A stretch of 64,000 nucleotides of DNA. Source: Hemerocallis citrina (taxonomy: Eukaryota > Streptophyta > Magnoliopsida > Asparagales > Asphodelaceae). The notes beneath the pieces were generated by a model. That model was not told where the DNA came from and made no database searches. It was given only the letters and a program-made list of their open reading frames with translations. The stretch is from NCBI GenBank assembly GCA_017893485.1, contig CM030360.1:17345971-17409970 (forward strand), in the 5' to 3' direction. Positions 46,584 to 55,107 of this stretch are shown in pieces; within the stretch, counting starts at the first letter, position 1; each line of letters starts with the position of its first letter. Position numbers and translations under genes: made by a program.

Positions 46584-47003
46584 CTTGTCGCGGCGATCCA
46601 TGGATCGGACTCTGGGCGTCCGAATGATGACTCCGCATCCGAGGCGACCTCTGGGACGGTGGTTCTGAGCCCCAGGAGTGTCGATCTGAAGCTACGCCGA
46701 TCCGAGGGCGAGTGGAATCACCTTTCGTTGGTTCTCAGTCTCCGGGAGGTCGAAACACAACGTTTGGAGAGCAAGATCGTCGAGCTGAGCCCTGCAGGGG
46801 AGGACGAGGACTCGCAGACCGCGTTCAGCAATGCTCTTCGGGTTAAAAGTATTCGGCACATTCAATCGAAACTCATTGCCGAACGGGACGACTTGCTCTC
46901 GGAGATGGGACAGCTGCGGGCGGAAATGGCGAAGCTTCGAGGTGAGGCGGAGGAACCGTCTGCCGAGGAGGGCGAACAAGATGGAGAGGATGCATTTTTA
47001 TGA
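46584..47003 (+). CDS. Third antisense ORF: short coiled-coil protein
   Basis: After an acceptor-like CTGTTTTTCAG the frame runs from 46584 to a stop at 47003. It has an acidic/serine stretch, then LKLRRSEGEWNHLSL, LREVETQRLESKIVELS and a C-terminal helix LIAERDDLLSEMGQLRAEM with an acidic end. It is preceded by a 3'-UTR-like region of the second ORF (TTGTAATAAC, TGAATGCATAAAAAT). It is followed by TTGTAATGG and an AATAAA signal at about 47089-47094. The layout parallels the second ORF, so the two may be duplicated units. Confidence 0.45.
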   Translation, partial: LVAAIHGSDSGRPNDDSASEATSGTVVLSPRSVDLKLRRSEGEWNHLSLVLSLREVETQRLESKIVELSPAGEDEDSQTAFSNALRVKSIRHIQSKLIAERDDLLSEMGQLRAEMAKLRGEAEEPSAEEGEQDGEDAFL

Positions 47004-47085
47004 AAGACAAGTGTAGTGGGTCGGGGGTTGTATGTTTTGTTTGCCGACACTTTTGTAATGGTCTATTTTGTACTGTGCGCCGATA

Positions 47086-47100
47086 TTTAATAAAATTCCC
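47086..47100 (+). terminator. Poly(A) signal for the antisense transcript
   Basis: TTTAATAAAATTCCC lies behind TGTA-containing T-rich sequence (CTTTTGTAATGG), a normal plant polyadenylation context. It is downstream of the third antisense ORF and before the 200-bp module at 47257. Confidence 0.45.
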
Positions 47101-47256
47101 TTTCGGTGTTTTGTTCGTCTGTCGTTGTTTATAACTGTGTTGACCGTGCCGAACTACTTGAACTGAGTGCGTCTATTTAGCCGAATGGATCCCTGGGGTA
47201 CGGCGATTTGTCGCTTAGTGGCTCTGACACGGCGATGTTCTCGAGAGTGCTATTTT

Positions 47257-47452
47257 GACGTGGCGAGATCTGAGCTGTTGAATGTAGGCGTGGATCTCGA
47301 GGCGGCTCGTTTTCCAAGAAAACGTCATCTTGTCGTTTTGCGCGAGTGGCACGATCTGAGCCGTCTGATCTTGATCACGCACGAAAGTTGAGGGGGAAGT
47401 GTGTTTTCCCCGTTTACCAGCTCGGGAAGGCACTTGCTCGGATTCCGACCGG
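47257..47452 (+). repeat. Copy of the 200-bp module downstream of the antisense genes
   Basis: Direct-repeat partner of 42437-42640, in the same orientation. It ends shortly before the 110-bp array. Confidence 0.85.
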
Positions 47453-47530
47453 ATAGGTTTGCCCTCGGACCTCGGCTGATAGTCAAGAGTGGTCGGGATA
47501 CATGTCCGGGACCTTAGGCAGAATCCAACG

Positions 47531-48063
47531 GCTGCGGGAGCAATTCCGAACGGCGATCTACCCCTGGTTCGTCTGGAGACGAACCGAAGAGGTAAAGTCG
47601 AGCCGAGTGTTGGACTCCGAACCATCGGTGTAGTTCAACGGCTGTGGGAGCAATTCCGAACGGCGATCTACCCCTGGTTCGTCCGGAGACGAACCGAGGA
47701 GGTAAAGTCGAGCCGAGTGTTGGACTCCGAACCATCGGTGTAGTTCAACGGCTGTGGGAGCAATTCCGAACGGCGATCTACCCCTGGTTCGTCCGGAGAC
47801 GAACCGAGGAGGTAAAGTCGAGCCGAGTGTTGGACTCCGAACCATCGGTGTAGTTCAACGGCTGTGGGAGCAATTCCGAACGGCGATCTACCCCCGGTTC
47901 GTCCGGAGACGAACCGAGGAGGTAAAGTCGAGCCGAGTGTTGGACTCCGAACCATCGGTGTAGTTCAACGGCTGTGGGAGCAATTCCGAACGGCGATCTA
48001 CCCCCGGTTCGTCCGGAGACGAACCGAGGAGGTAAAGTCGAGCCGAGTGTTGGACTCCGAGCT
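47531..48063. repeat. 110-bp tandem array, about 4.9 units, in the Tat element
   Basis: Unit starts (GCTGTGGGAG or GCTGCGGGAG) lie at 47531, 47641, 47751, 47861 and 47971, exactly 110 bp apart. Units differ at only a few bases. The array is just downstream of pol, the region where Tat/Ogre elements are known to carry variable tandem repeats. Because 110 is not a multiple of three, the array opens staggered ORFs in several frames on both strands. These are artefacts. Confidence 0.97.
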
Positions 48064-48218
48064 ATTGGTATAGTAAGAGGGAAGGAAAAAACAGGTAAAT
48101 TCAGAAACAAAATGGAGCTTTCTTTATTTGATATTTGACGGCGAACCGTTTTACATAGTGGAATTCATAGAACAGATTACAAGTTAAAGGAGAGGAATGG
48201 CGCGACACCTCGGATTAC
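48064..48218. other. Spacer between pol stop and the tandem array
   Basis: Non-coding stretch of the element. No motif recognised. Confidence 0.6.
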
Positions 48219-51200
48219 TTAGAGAGGCGCCGGGGCGCTCTCTTGGTATTTCAGGAGGTGATCGGCATTCCAGGTCCTCGGGAGCTCTCTACCGTCCATG
48301 TCCTCAAGTCGATATGCCCCAGGCCGAACAACTTTTGTGACCCGGTACGGCCCTTCCCAATTCGGAGCTAGCTTGCCCTTCTGACTGGGGAGGGATATGG
48401 CTAGCTTTCTCAACACCAGATCTCCTTGCTCGAGATTGGCGGGCCGGACTTTCTTGTTGTAGGCTAGCTCGACTCTCCTTCTGTAATTTTGCTGCCGAAT
48501 CGATGCCCTTTCCCTCAGTTCATCTATCAGGTCCAAGTTTCCTCTGAGTTCCCTGGCGTTCTGCGCTTCGTCATAGGCGATGAGCCGAGGGGAAGGTATA
48601 CCGACCTCGAGGGGTATTACGGCCTCGGCCCCATAGGTAAGGCTGAAAGGGGACTCTCCAGTGGGCGTTCGCTTGCTTGTGCGGTAGTTCCACAACACAT
48701 TAGGGAGTTGGCCGACCCACTGTCCTTTGGAGCACTTGTCCAACCTCTTCTTGAGCCCCGCAAGGATCTGCTTATTAGCGTTCTCGGCTTGTCCGTTCGA
48801 CTGGGGGTGCGAGACGGACGAGAAACGCTGCTGAATGACGAGGTCATCGCACAGGGTTCGGAATGCTGAGCCAGTGAACTGGGTTCCATTGTCTGTAACG
48901 AGGACGCGCGGGACGCCGAATCTGCATATAATGTTCTTCCAGAAGAACTGCACCACCTTGTTCTCGGTTATCGTGGCGAGGGGCTCGGCCTCGACCCACT
49001 TCGAGAAGTAGTCGATAGCCACGACTAAAAACTTGAGCTGACCAGGAGCTGGAGGGAAAGGCCCTATCAGGTCCATTCCCCACATCGCGAAGGGGATAGG
49101 GCTCGATAGGGAGGTGAGGTTGGCTTGAGGGAGGCGTCGGATGTTGGAGTGTTTCTGGCATGAGCCGCACTGCCGAACGTGTCGCTCGGCGTCTTGGAGG
49201 AGCGTCGGCCAGAAGTACCCATAATTCAGAGCTTTTCGTGCCAGGGACCTAAATCCCGAGTGTGCCCCGCCGATCCCTTCATGAAGCTCCTGTAGGGCAT
49301 ATTCAGCCTGATCCGGAGAGAGGCATCGTAGATATGGTCGGCCGTCGATTTGGGAGAAGGAGCGCTTGTATAGGATGCCCTCGATTAAGACATAGCGCTC
49401 GGCTCGGGTTCTAACTCGGCGCGCCTCTTTGGGATCTTGAGGCAGAACTCCATCCCTTAAGAATTCCACCAGTGGCTTCATCCAATTGTCCTGCAGCGCG
49501 ACCGGCAATGTCTCCATCGAGCTAGGCGTCTCGTCTTCGATGCTCGGGTTGGAGAGGACTTCGATCAGCACGGTCTGTTCAAGACCCTGCAGAGAAGACG
49601 AAGCCAATTTGGAGAGAGCATCAGCCTGTGAGTTCTCCTCCCGAGGGACACGCTGGATGATGGCTTCTTCGAACTGACCCATCAGACCCCGGACCTTGGC
49701 GAGGTACTTAGCCATTCGCTCATCCCGGGCCTCGTACTCGCCCAAGACCTGATTCACAACTAATTGGGAGTCACTGTGAACCCGAAGGCGCTGCGCCCCA
49801 GCGCTTCGTGCGAGTCCGAGGCCAGCTATGAGGGCCTCGTACTCCGCCTCGTTGTTCGAGGCCTTGAAGTTCATGCGGATCGCATACTGCAGGACGAAGC
49901 TATCGGGGCCGTTCAGGATAATGCCGGCACCGCTTCCTTCACTGCAAGAGGATCCGTCCACAAAGACTGTCCAAATGGGGGGCCCATTCGGGACGTGGCC
50001 GACCTCAGGGATGGTGGATTCTACGATGAAGTCGGCGAGGGCCTGCGCCTTGATTGCAGTCCGAGGCTGATAGGAGACGTCGTGCTGACTCAGCTCTATG
50101 GACCATTTCATCAGCCGACCCGAGGTCTCGGGTTTGTGGAGAACTTGCTTGAGGGGTTGGTCGGTGAGGACGATGACTGAGTGAGATTGGAAGTAGGGCC
50201 GAAGCTTTCTTGCTGCCATGACGAGGGCGTAGGCTATCTTTTCTATCCTCGGATAATGGAGCTCGGCATCCCGAAGTACCTTGCTCACGTAGTAAATAGG
50301 CCTCTGGGTCCGGTCCTCTTCTCTGACCAGGACAGCTCTCAGGGACTGCTCGGAGGCTGCCAAGTAGAGAAGGAGAGGCTCGCCTGGGACCGGCTTACTG
50401 AGCAGAGGGGGGTTCACCAGATAGGCTTTCAGCTGGTCGAACGACGCTTGCTGTGCCTCGCCCCATTCAAATCCCTTAGCGCCTCGGAGTGCCTTGAAGA
50501 AGGGAAGGCACTTTTCCCCCGATTTGGAGAGGAACCGACCAATGGCTGCGAGCCGACCGGTAAGCTTCTGCACCTCTTTGACGTTCCGAGGCGGGGCCAT
50601 GTCTAATATGGCTTTGATCTTTTCGGGGTTAGCTTCAATCCCCCGCTGGCTCACCATAAAACCGAGGAACTTGCCAGAGGAGACTCCGAACTCACACTTG
50701 TTCGGGTTTAGCCGCATGTTGTACTTCCTCAACACGCCGAAAGCCTCTTGGAGGTCGGCTACATGGTCGGTGCCGCGGACGCTCTTGACGAGCATGTCGT
50801 CAACGTAAACCTCCATGTTTCGGCCGATCTGATGCTGAAAAACCTTGTTGACGAGGCGCTGGTAGGTGGCGCCCGCGTTCTTCAAACCGAACGGCATTAC
50901 TCGGTAGCAGTAGAGACCATGGTCGGTGACGAAGGAGGTCTTCGGGATGTCCGGAGGGAACATCCGGATTTGGTTGTACCCCGAGAAGGCATCCATGAAG
51001 CTGAGGAGCTCATGGCCCGAGGTGGCGTCGATTAGGGTATCGATGTTCGGAAGAGGGAAGGGATCCTTCGGACACGCTTTGTTGAGGTCGGTGAAGTCGA
51101 TGCATATCCTCCACGAGCCATTGGACTTCTTGACCATTACAACATTCGACAGCCACTCGGGATAATTCACCTCCTGGATGAACTTGGCTTTCAGCAGCTT

Positions 51201-51554
51201 ATCTACTTCCTCCTTGATTGCCTGCTGTCGCTCGGGAGCGAACTTTCGCCTCTTCTTTTGAACCGGTTTGCACCCCGGTTCGACGCTTAGGCGGTGGACG
51301 AGCAAGTCTTCGGAGATGCCGGGCATATCCGCGGCCGACCAAGCAAATAGGTCGCGGTTATCCCGGATGCACCTCACCAGGTCGGAGAACAGCACGGTCG
51401 GCAAGGACTTGCTGACGAGGAATTTTCGGCTCGGATCCTCGTTGGAGAAGAGTATTTCTTCTAACTCGTCCGCTGGCTCGGACGTTGGGCGAGCCTTCGG
51501 CTCGGGGATCTCGAGTGTCTCGAGCGAGAGCACTGGTCCCCCGGTGGAGGTCAT
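48219..51554 (-). CDS. pol: Pol polyprotein of the Tat element (RT, two RNase H domains, integrase)
   Basis: 1111 residues, uninterrupted. The pre-RT region has RDNRDLFAWSAADMPGI. Reverse transcriptase spans about residues 100-340, with FMDAF (D188) and VYVDDML (D252-D253). A first RNase H-like region (about 385-510) has lost the first catalytic Asp (LYLAASEQ in place of DAS). A second, archaeal-type RNase H follows, with VFVDGSS (D532), NEAEYEAL, SDSQLV (D595) and ADALSK, so it should be active. The integrase has an H-H-C-C zinc domain (H758, H765, C796, C799) and a DDE triad D828, D888, E924 (last spacing 35). No chromodomain. The double RNase H is diagnostic of Tat-lineage elements. The ORF may be translated by readthrough of the UAG upstream. 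Confidence 0.96.
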   Translation of the reverse strand: MTSTGGPVLSLETLEIPEPKARPTSEPADELEEILFSNEDPSRKFLVSKSLPTVLFSDLVRCIRDNRDLFAWSAADMPGISEDLLVHRLSVEPGCKPVQKKRRKFAPERQQAIKEEVDKLLKAKFIQEVNYPEWLSNVVMVKKSNGSWRICIDFTDLNKACPKDPFPLPNIDTLIDATSGHELLSFMDAFSGYNQIRMFPPDIPKTSFVTDHGLYCYRVMPFGLKNAGATYQRLVNKVFQHQIGRNMEVYVDDMLVKSVRGTDHVADLQEAFGVLRKYNMRLNPNKCEFGVSSGKFLGFMVSQRGIEANPEKIKAILDMAPPRNVKEVQKLTGRLAAIGRFLSKSGEKCLPFFKALRGAKGFEWGEAQQASFDQLKAYLVNPPLLSKPVPGEPLLLYLAASEQSLRAVLVREEDRTQRPIYYVSKVLRDAELHYPRIEKIAYALVMAARKLRPYFQSHSVIVLTDQPLKQVLHKPETSGRLMKWSIELSQHDVSYQPRTAIKAQALADFIVESTIPEVGHVPNGPPIWTVFVDGSSCSEGSGAGIILNGPDSFVLQYAIRMNFKASNNEAEYEALIAGLGLARSAGAQRLRVHSDSQLVVNQVLGEYEARDERMAKYLAKVRGLMGQFEEAIIQRVPREENSQADALSKLASSSLQGLEQTVLIEVLSNPSIEDETPSSMETLPVALQDNWMKPLVEFLRDGVLPQDPKEARRVRTRAERYVLIEGILYKRSFSQIDGRPYLRCLSPDQAEYALQELHEGIGGAHSGFRSLARKALNYGYFWPTLLQDAERHVRQCGSCQKHSNIRRLPQANLTSLSSPIPFAMWGMDLIGPFPPAPGQLKFLVVAIDYFSKWVEAEPLATITENKVVQFFWKNIICRFGVPRVLVTDNGTQFTGSAFRTLCDDLVIQQRFSSVSHPQSNGQAENANKQILAGLKKRLDKCSKGQWVGQLPNVLWNYRTSKRTPTGESPFSLTYGAEAVIPLEVGIPSPRLIAYDEAQNARELRGNLDLIDELRERASIRQQNYRRRVELAYNKKVRPANLEQGDLVLRKLAISLPSQKGKLAPNWEGPYRVTKVVRPGAYRLEDMDGRELPRTWNADHLLKYQESAPAPL

Positions 51555-51575
51555 GTAGCACTTCCGAGCTGTTTC

Positions 51576-51578
51576 CTA
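51576..51578 (-). other. In-frame UAG between gag-protease and pol
   Basis: The frame reads GKVRGS, stop UAG, then seven codons to the first pol ATG (51554-51552). Gag-protease and pol are in the same frame (their ATGs are 2382 nt, or 794 codons, apart), so suppression of this single codon would give one polyprotein. The codon is followed by GAA ACA GCU. Alternatives are re-initiation at the nearby ATG, removal by splicing, or a recent mutation. Confidence 0.8.
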
Positions 51579-53936
51579 GCTCCCCCTGACTTTCCCTACT
51601 CCCGACCGAGTGGGGAACTTCATCTTCAAATGGTATGCTGATGGGACGGCCTCAAGGGCGGCTAGGCCGGGGCGACCGAGGATGACATTGTATGCTGCCG
51701 GGACGTCGACGACCATGAAGTCCATGGGCTCGGTCCGGGTAGTAGGGGTGCTCCCCGCAGTAACGTCAAGGGTTATCACCCCTTCGACGGTTACCGGGAC
51801 CCCCGTGAACCCGTGTAGAGTGTATCCGGCCGGCTTGAGACGGTCTCGGGACAGCTGGAGGCCCAGGAAGGCCGAGAGGAACAGGATGTTGACCGAACTC
51901 CCGTTGTCAACCAAAATCCTCTGCACCTTGAAGTTGGCCATGCGGAGGTCGATGACGAGGGCATCGCAGTGAGGGGTTCGGACTCCTTCGAGGTCAGCGT
52001 CGGAGAAGGACACGGGCACACCGAAGCCCTTGGGAGGAGGAGCACTGTGGACCGAGTTCACCTCTCGGACGAAGGCTCTCCGAGACGTATTAGAGGAGCC
52101 GCCCATGGGGCCGCCGTGGATCACATGCAGAACCCTTTCTTCTTCGAACTCAGGTGTTACTTCGCGCCGCTCAGAGCGCTTGTTAGCCCCCCGAGGGGGA
52201 GGAGAGTTCCGATCTGTCCGATCGTTAGTCTTCACGAACTTCGCCAACTGCCCCCTTCGGATGAGGGCCTCGATCTCATCTCTCAAAGCCCGACAGTCGT
52301 TCGTCTCGTGCCCGTGGTCTCGGTGATACCGACACCACTTGTCTTTGTCCCTCCTCTTCGCCGGTTTGTGCATCCTCGGGGCTGGAGGGAGGACCCCCTC
52401 CTTCTCTACCTCCATGAGGATGGTGGAGACATTAGTCGTGAGGGGCGTGAATTTCTCGAACCTGGGGGGAGGACGAGGCTGGCCGCCTCCGTCCTTCATT
52501 GTCTTCTTGGCCCCCTCTTCCTCCGTTGCCTTCCTCTTCGAGCCGGAGGAGGGTCCTCCGAAGTTCGGGAGGGACTCGGCCTCCTCGGCTCGGATGTATT
52601 TCTCGCACCTCAATAATAGGTCGGCGAAGTTGGTAGGCGGCTTCTTTGCTAGGGACGAGCGGAGGTTGGAGTTGAGGACGTTCGACTGGAACGCCACTGT
52701 CGCCACGGATTGGTCTAAGGAGGCGATCGACCTGACCTCTGCAGTGAACCTCTTCACATAGTCCCGTAGCTTCTCTCCCCTCTCCTGCCGGAGGTTCAGG
52801 AGGGAGAGACTCGTCTTCTCGGCCCGTCGGCTGCTCACAAAGTGAGTTATGAACAGTGTCTCAAACTGCTCAAATGAAAAGATGGAGGCGGGGGCAAGCC
52901 TGGAATACCATTCCCGAGCCGAACCCCGAAGGGTGGCCGGGAAGGTCCTGCAGAGTATGGCGTCGGAGACTTGGTGGATCAGCATCAGAGTCTTAAAACT
53001 CTCGACGTGATCTACTGGGTCGGACTCGCCTGAGTACGTTTCAAACTGCGGAGGTTTGAAACCCCTCGGTATGCGAGCTTCCATGATTGTCCGAGAGAAG
53101 GGCGGTCGGTTCGGGCGAACAGTCCCTGCTCTGGACTCCTCTTCTCGGTCCATACGGACAATGCGCCTCTCCACCTCATGGAGGCGGTGGTCAAAGGCAT
53201 CGTCCCCTCGCCGGTAACCGTATGACCCTTCGGACTCTTCATCATAAGAGGGAGAGCGTGGACTTCGGCGCCGGTATCCCTCGGATCGGCGGGGACTGTA
53301 ATGTTGCTGACGACTGAGAGCCTGGAGAGGACTTCGTGACCGGCGGTGAGGACTGGGAATCCGAGGGGGTGTTGGGACCCTCGGGGGGTTTTGGTTGTCG
53401 GCACGGGCGTTCAGGGCCTGCAGTACAGTCTCCTGAAACTGGAGGAACTCGGCACGGCTGATAGGTACCTCACGGTCCCTCGTACGGTGCCGATCCTCGG
53501 GGGAACGCGGCCTCCTCCTTCGGTGTTTGGGAGATGCCGCTCGGCCTCTCCGGTACGGAGATCTCTGCCTGTCTCGGCGACGAGGTGACCGCTCAGCCTG
53601 ACGCTGTCGGGAGGCCCCCGCTCGGGCCCGCCTCTCGTCAAGGTGCGTGCGGAGGTCATTCTCCTTCTGGCGGTTCTGGTCGGGGTTATGGGAGGCCATC
53701 GAGTCCGACGACCCGTTACGGACCGAGACATGGTCCTGGATGGGCTGCTTCAGCTTCTGGCCGTTGAGACCGGCGGGACCATTGTTGGGCTGTTGCTGAG
53801 GATGAGGAGGCTGGACCGGTTGGGTCGGCGGAGGAAGCCCAGATTGGGGAATTTGGTTGACGGGGGTATCCTCCGTAGGGTCGGCGGGGTTGGCCACCCG
53901 GTTGGATCCTTTGGATCTGTTCTTCTTCGGAGGCAT
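51576..53936 (-). CDS. gag: Gag-protease polyprotein of the Tat element
   Basis: 786 residues starting MPPKKNRSKG. Residues 1-290 are basic, proline- and Arg/Ser-rich. The Retrotrans_gag capsid region follows (about 290-455: FKPPQFETYSGESDP, FPATLRGSAREWYSRL, IFSFEQFETLFITHFV). A zinc-finger-like CRYHRDHGHETNDC lies at 535-548. The aspartic protease is near the end, with active-site ILVDNGSSVN (D at about 677, where retroviruses have DTG/DSG) and VILGRPGL (about 751-758). Gag forms the particle and packages RNA, and the protease cuts gag and pol. The ORF ends at a UAG that is in the same frame as pol. The reading frame is otherwise intact. Confidence 0.95.
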   Translation of the reverse strand: MPPKKNRSKGSNRVANPADPTEDTPVNQIPQSGLPPPTQPVQPPHPQQQPNNGPAGLNGQKLKQPIQDHVSVRNGSSDSMASHNPDQNRQKENDLRTHLDERRARAGASRQRQAERSPRRRDRQRSPYRRGRAASPKHRRRRPRSPEDRHRTRDREVPISRAEFLQFQETVLQALNARADNQNPPRVPTPPRIPSPHRRSRSPLQALSRQQHYSPRRSEGYRRRSPRSPSYDEESEGSYGYRRGDDAFDHRLHEVERRIVRMDREEESRAGTVRPNRPPFSRTIMEARIPRGFKPPQFETYSGESDPVDHVESFKTLMLIHQVSDAILCRTFPATLRGSAREWYSRLAPASIFSFEQFETLFITHFVSSRRAEKTSLSLLNLRQERGEKLRDYVKRFTAEVRSIASLDQSVATVAFQSNVLNSNLRSSLAKKPPTNFADLLLRCEKYIRAEEAESLPNFGGPSSGSKRKATEEEGAKKTMKDGGGQPRPPPRFEKFTPLTTNVSTILMEVEKEGVLPPAPRMHKPAKRRDKDKWCRYHRDHGHETNDCRALRDEIEALIRRGQLAKFVKTNDRTDRNSPPPRGANKRSERREVTPEFEEERVLHVIHGGPMGGSSNTSRRAFVREVNSVHSAPPPKGFGVPVSFSDADLEGVRTPHCDALVIDLRMANFKVQRILVDNGSSVNILFLSAFLGLQLSRDRLKPAGYTLHGFTGVPVTVEGVITLDVTAGSTPTTRTEPMDFMVVDVPAAYNVILGRPGLAALEAVPSAYHLKMKFPTRSGVGKVRGS

Positions 53937-53984
53937 GGCGATGGGAGGCGAGGAAGGAGAAGCTGAGGTCGTTCGTGTGGTGGT

Positions 53985-54002
53985 TTCCCACAGACGGCGC
54001 CA
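53985..54002 (-). other. Primer-binding site of the Tat element
   Basis: Minus strand TGGCGCCGTCTGTGGGAA begins three bases inside the LTR. The first nine bases complement the 3' end of plant tRNA-Asp with CCA. The rest diverges, as in other Tat-type elements. Confidence 0.75.
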
Positions 54003-54005
54003 ATC

Positions 54006-54597
54006 TGTTACCGCTGATTTCGGTGTGGGGGTAAACAGATAGAATTTGTGAGTCCGGAAAGCACCTGAACGATTGACTCGGCCTTCTTGCTCCTAGCACA
54101 ACCTGCAAGGAAGTGCGAAACACCGGGGTTGATTCCGGCGACGCACCCTCCGACGCTCTTGTCAGTAATCAGGAAAAGATTAAGAAAGAGCTTAAGTGGT
54201 GAAAAAGTGATTCACCTGGTCTCGGTGGTAGAGGGGTTGTATTTATAGTCGCCTTTGGAGCCATTTGGGGCCTAATTTCCTGCCTAACAAATAGGAGAAA
54301 AATCCTCCTATTCTGTTTTGGGAAGTTAGGCCTTGATTCCCTGGTGAGAGCTAATCAGGTTTATTGATTTGACCAAATCAGTGGCCTGATTCTCTTCTTG
54401 ATGGATTGGGCTTGTATCGGGTCGGGACCCGTACCCAATTTGAAGTGGATCTATTCGCGGGTGGTCGGTTCTGTAAGAAGGAGGCCCAATACCCGTTTTG
54501 GATCCATCTGTATGTGAAATTACCTTTTTACCCCCGTGCTTCAGGATTCGTGATCGATCTGGACGGTCCCGATTTAACCCCAATTTTAGCCATATCA
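54006..54597 (-). repeat. 5' LTR of the Tat element
   Basis: 592 bp, one mismatch to the 3' LTR. Contains a minus-strand promoter candidate TATAAATAC in 54235-54247. Flanked by ATAAG (54598-54602). Confidence 0.97.
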
Positions 54598-54602
54598 ATA
54601 AG

Positions 54603-54688
54603 AAACTAGATGGCATGCACATTTTGTTATATTTTTGAGTCAAAAGTAGATAAATAAATAAATAAATAGAAAGTATATATATATATAC
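54603..54688. other. GGT intron 4, part upstream of the retrotransposon
   Basis: Short AT-rich intron sequence with an (AAAT)n run near 54648-54668. It begins with the donor GTATATAT on the minus strand at 54688. Confidence 0.8.
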
Positions 54689-54965
54689 CTTGAGAACAAT
54701 TGTGGGTGTCATAGACGATAATGGTGTCTTCTTTGCTTCGATATAATTACCAGGAGCTGGAGGTAGCTGATAAGTATTGTTTGATGACAAGAAGTCAGTT
54801 GGGGAAGAGAAATCATCCATTTGATTATTCAGCAATATTCCAGTACTCGGTGACAAAAAGAGTGATCCAAAATGATTGTTTACTGTGCTAGTTAAAGCAA
54901 CAGCGTTTTTTTGCTCATCGATAATGCTAATGTGACTGGTTCCGTCATCAGGAATGGGAGCCCAT
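54689..54965 (-). pseudogene. GGT: GGT exon 4 with the catalytic threonine
   Basis: Encodes WAPIPDDGTSHISIIDE, where T (codon 54940-54938) is the nucleophile exposed by self-cleavage into large and small subunits. AVALTSTVNNHFGS, SPSTGILLNNQMDDFS and LPPAPGNYIE follow, and the exon ends SMTPTIVLK at CAAG|GTATAT. Fully open and well conserved. Intron 4 follows and holds the Tat element. Confidence 0.9.
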
Positions 54966-55107
54966 CTGACATAAATATTAGTTTCGGATAATTAGCAATA
55001 ATATTATTAATTTGTAAAATGTAAGCCATTTAGAATAATCTTCAAAAGAAAACGATCGATCGAGAACTAGCTAGGATGCAATTTAATTTTTTTGTAAGAA
55101 TCTTTAC

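Larger units (their letters stand above)
39824..54597 (-). mobile_element. Complete young Tat-lineage Ty3/gypsy retrotransposon, 14.8 kb
   Basis: Both 592-bp LTRs are present (39824-40415 and 54006-54597) with a single difference (T at 39910, C at 54092). Perfect 5-bp target duplications ATAAG lie at 39819-39823 and 54598-54602. Coding orientation is minus: PBS at 53985-54002, gag-protease, pol, then a long non-pol region and a polypurine tract at 40416-40434. The tandem RNase H domains and lack of a chromodomain place it in the Tat group (Retand/RIRE2-like). The non-pol 7.8 kb holds a gene module on the opposite strand. It sits in GGT intron 4 in the same orientation as GGT, so its LTR polyadenylation signals could truncate GGT transcripts. 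Apart from one gag-pol stop codon it looks intact and possibly autonomous. Confidence 0.95.

Noticed and set aside
47489..48110. Several 69-110-residue ORFs in both strands
   Set aside because: They repeat with the 110-bp array and shift frame each unit. Artefacts of the tandem repeat.
51576..51578. Programmed frameshift between gag and pol
   Set aside because: The two ORFs are in the same frame, so a frameshift is not needed. A stop-codon switch or mutation is the only question.
48489..53966. Many plus-strand ORFs of 60-215 residues over gag and pol
   Set aside because: Shadows of the long minus-strand gag and pol frames. No independent domains.
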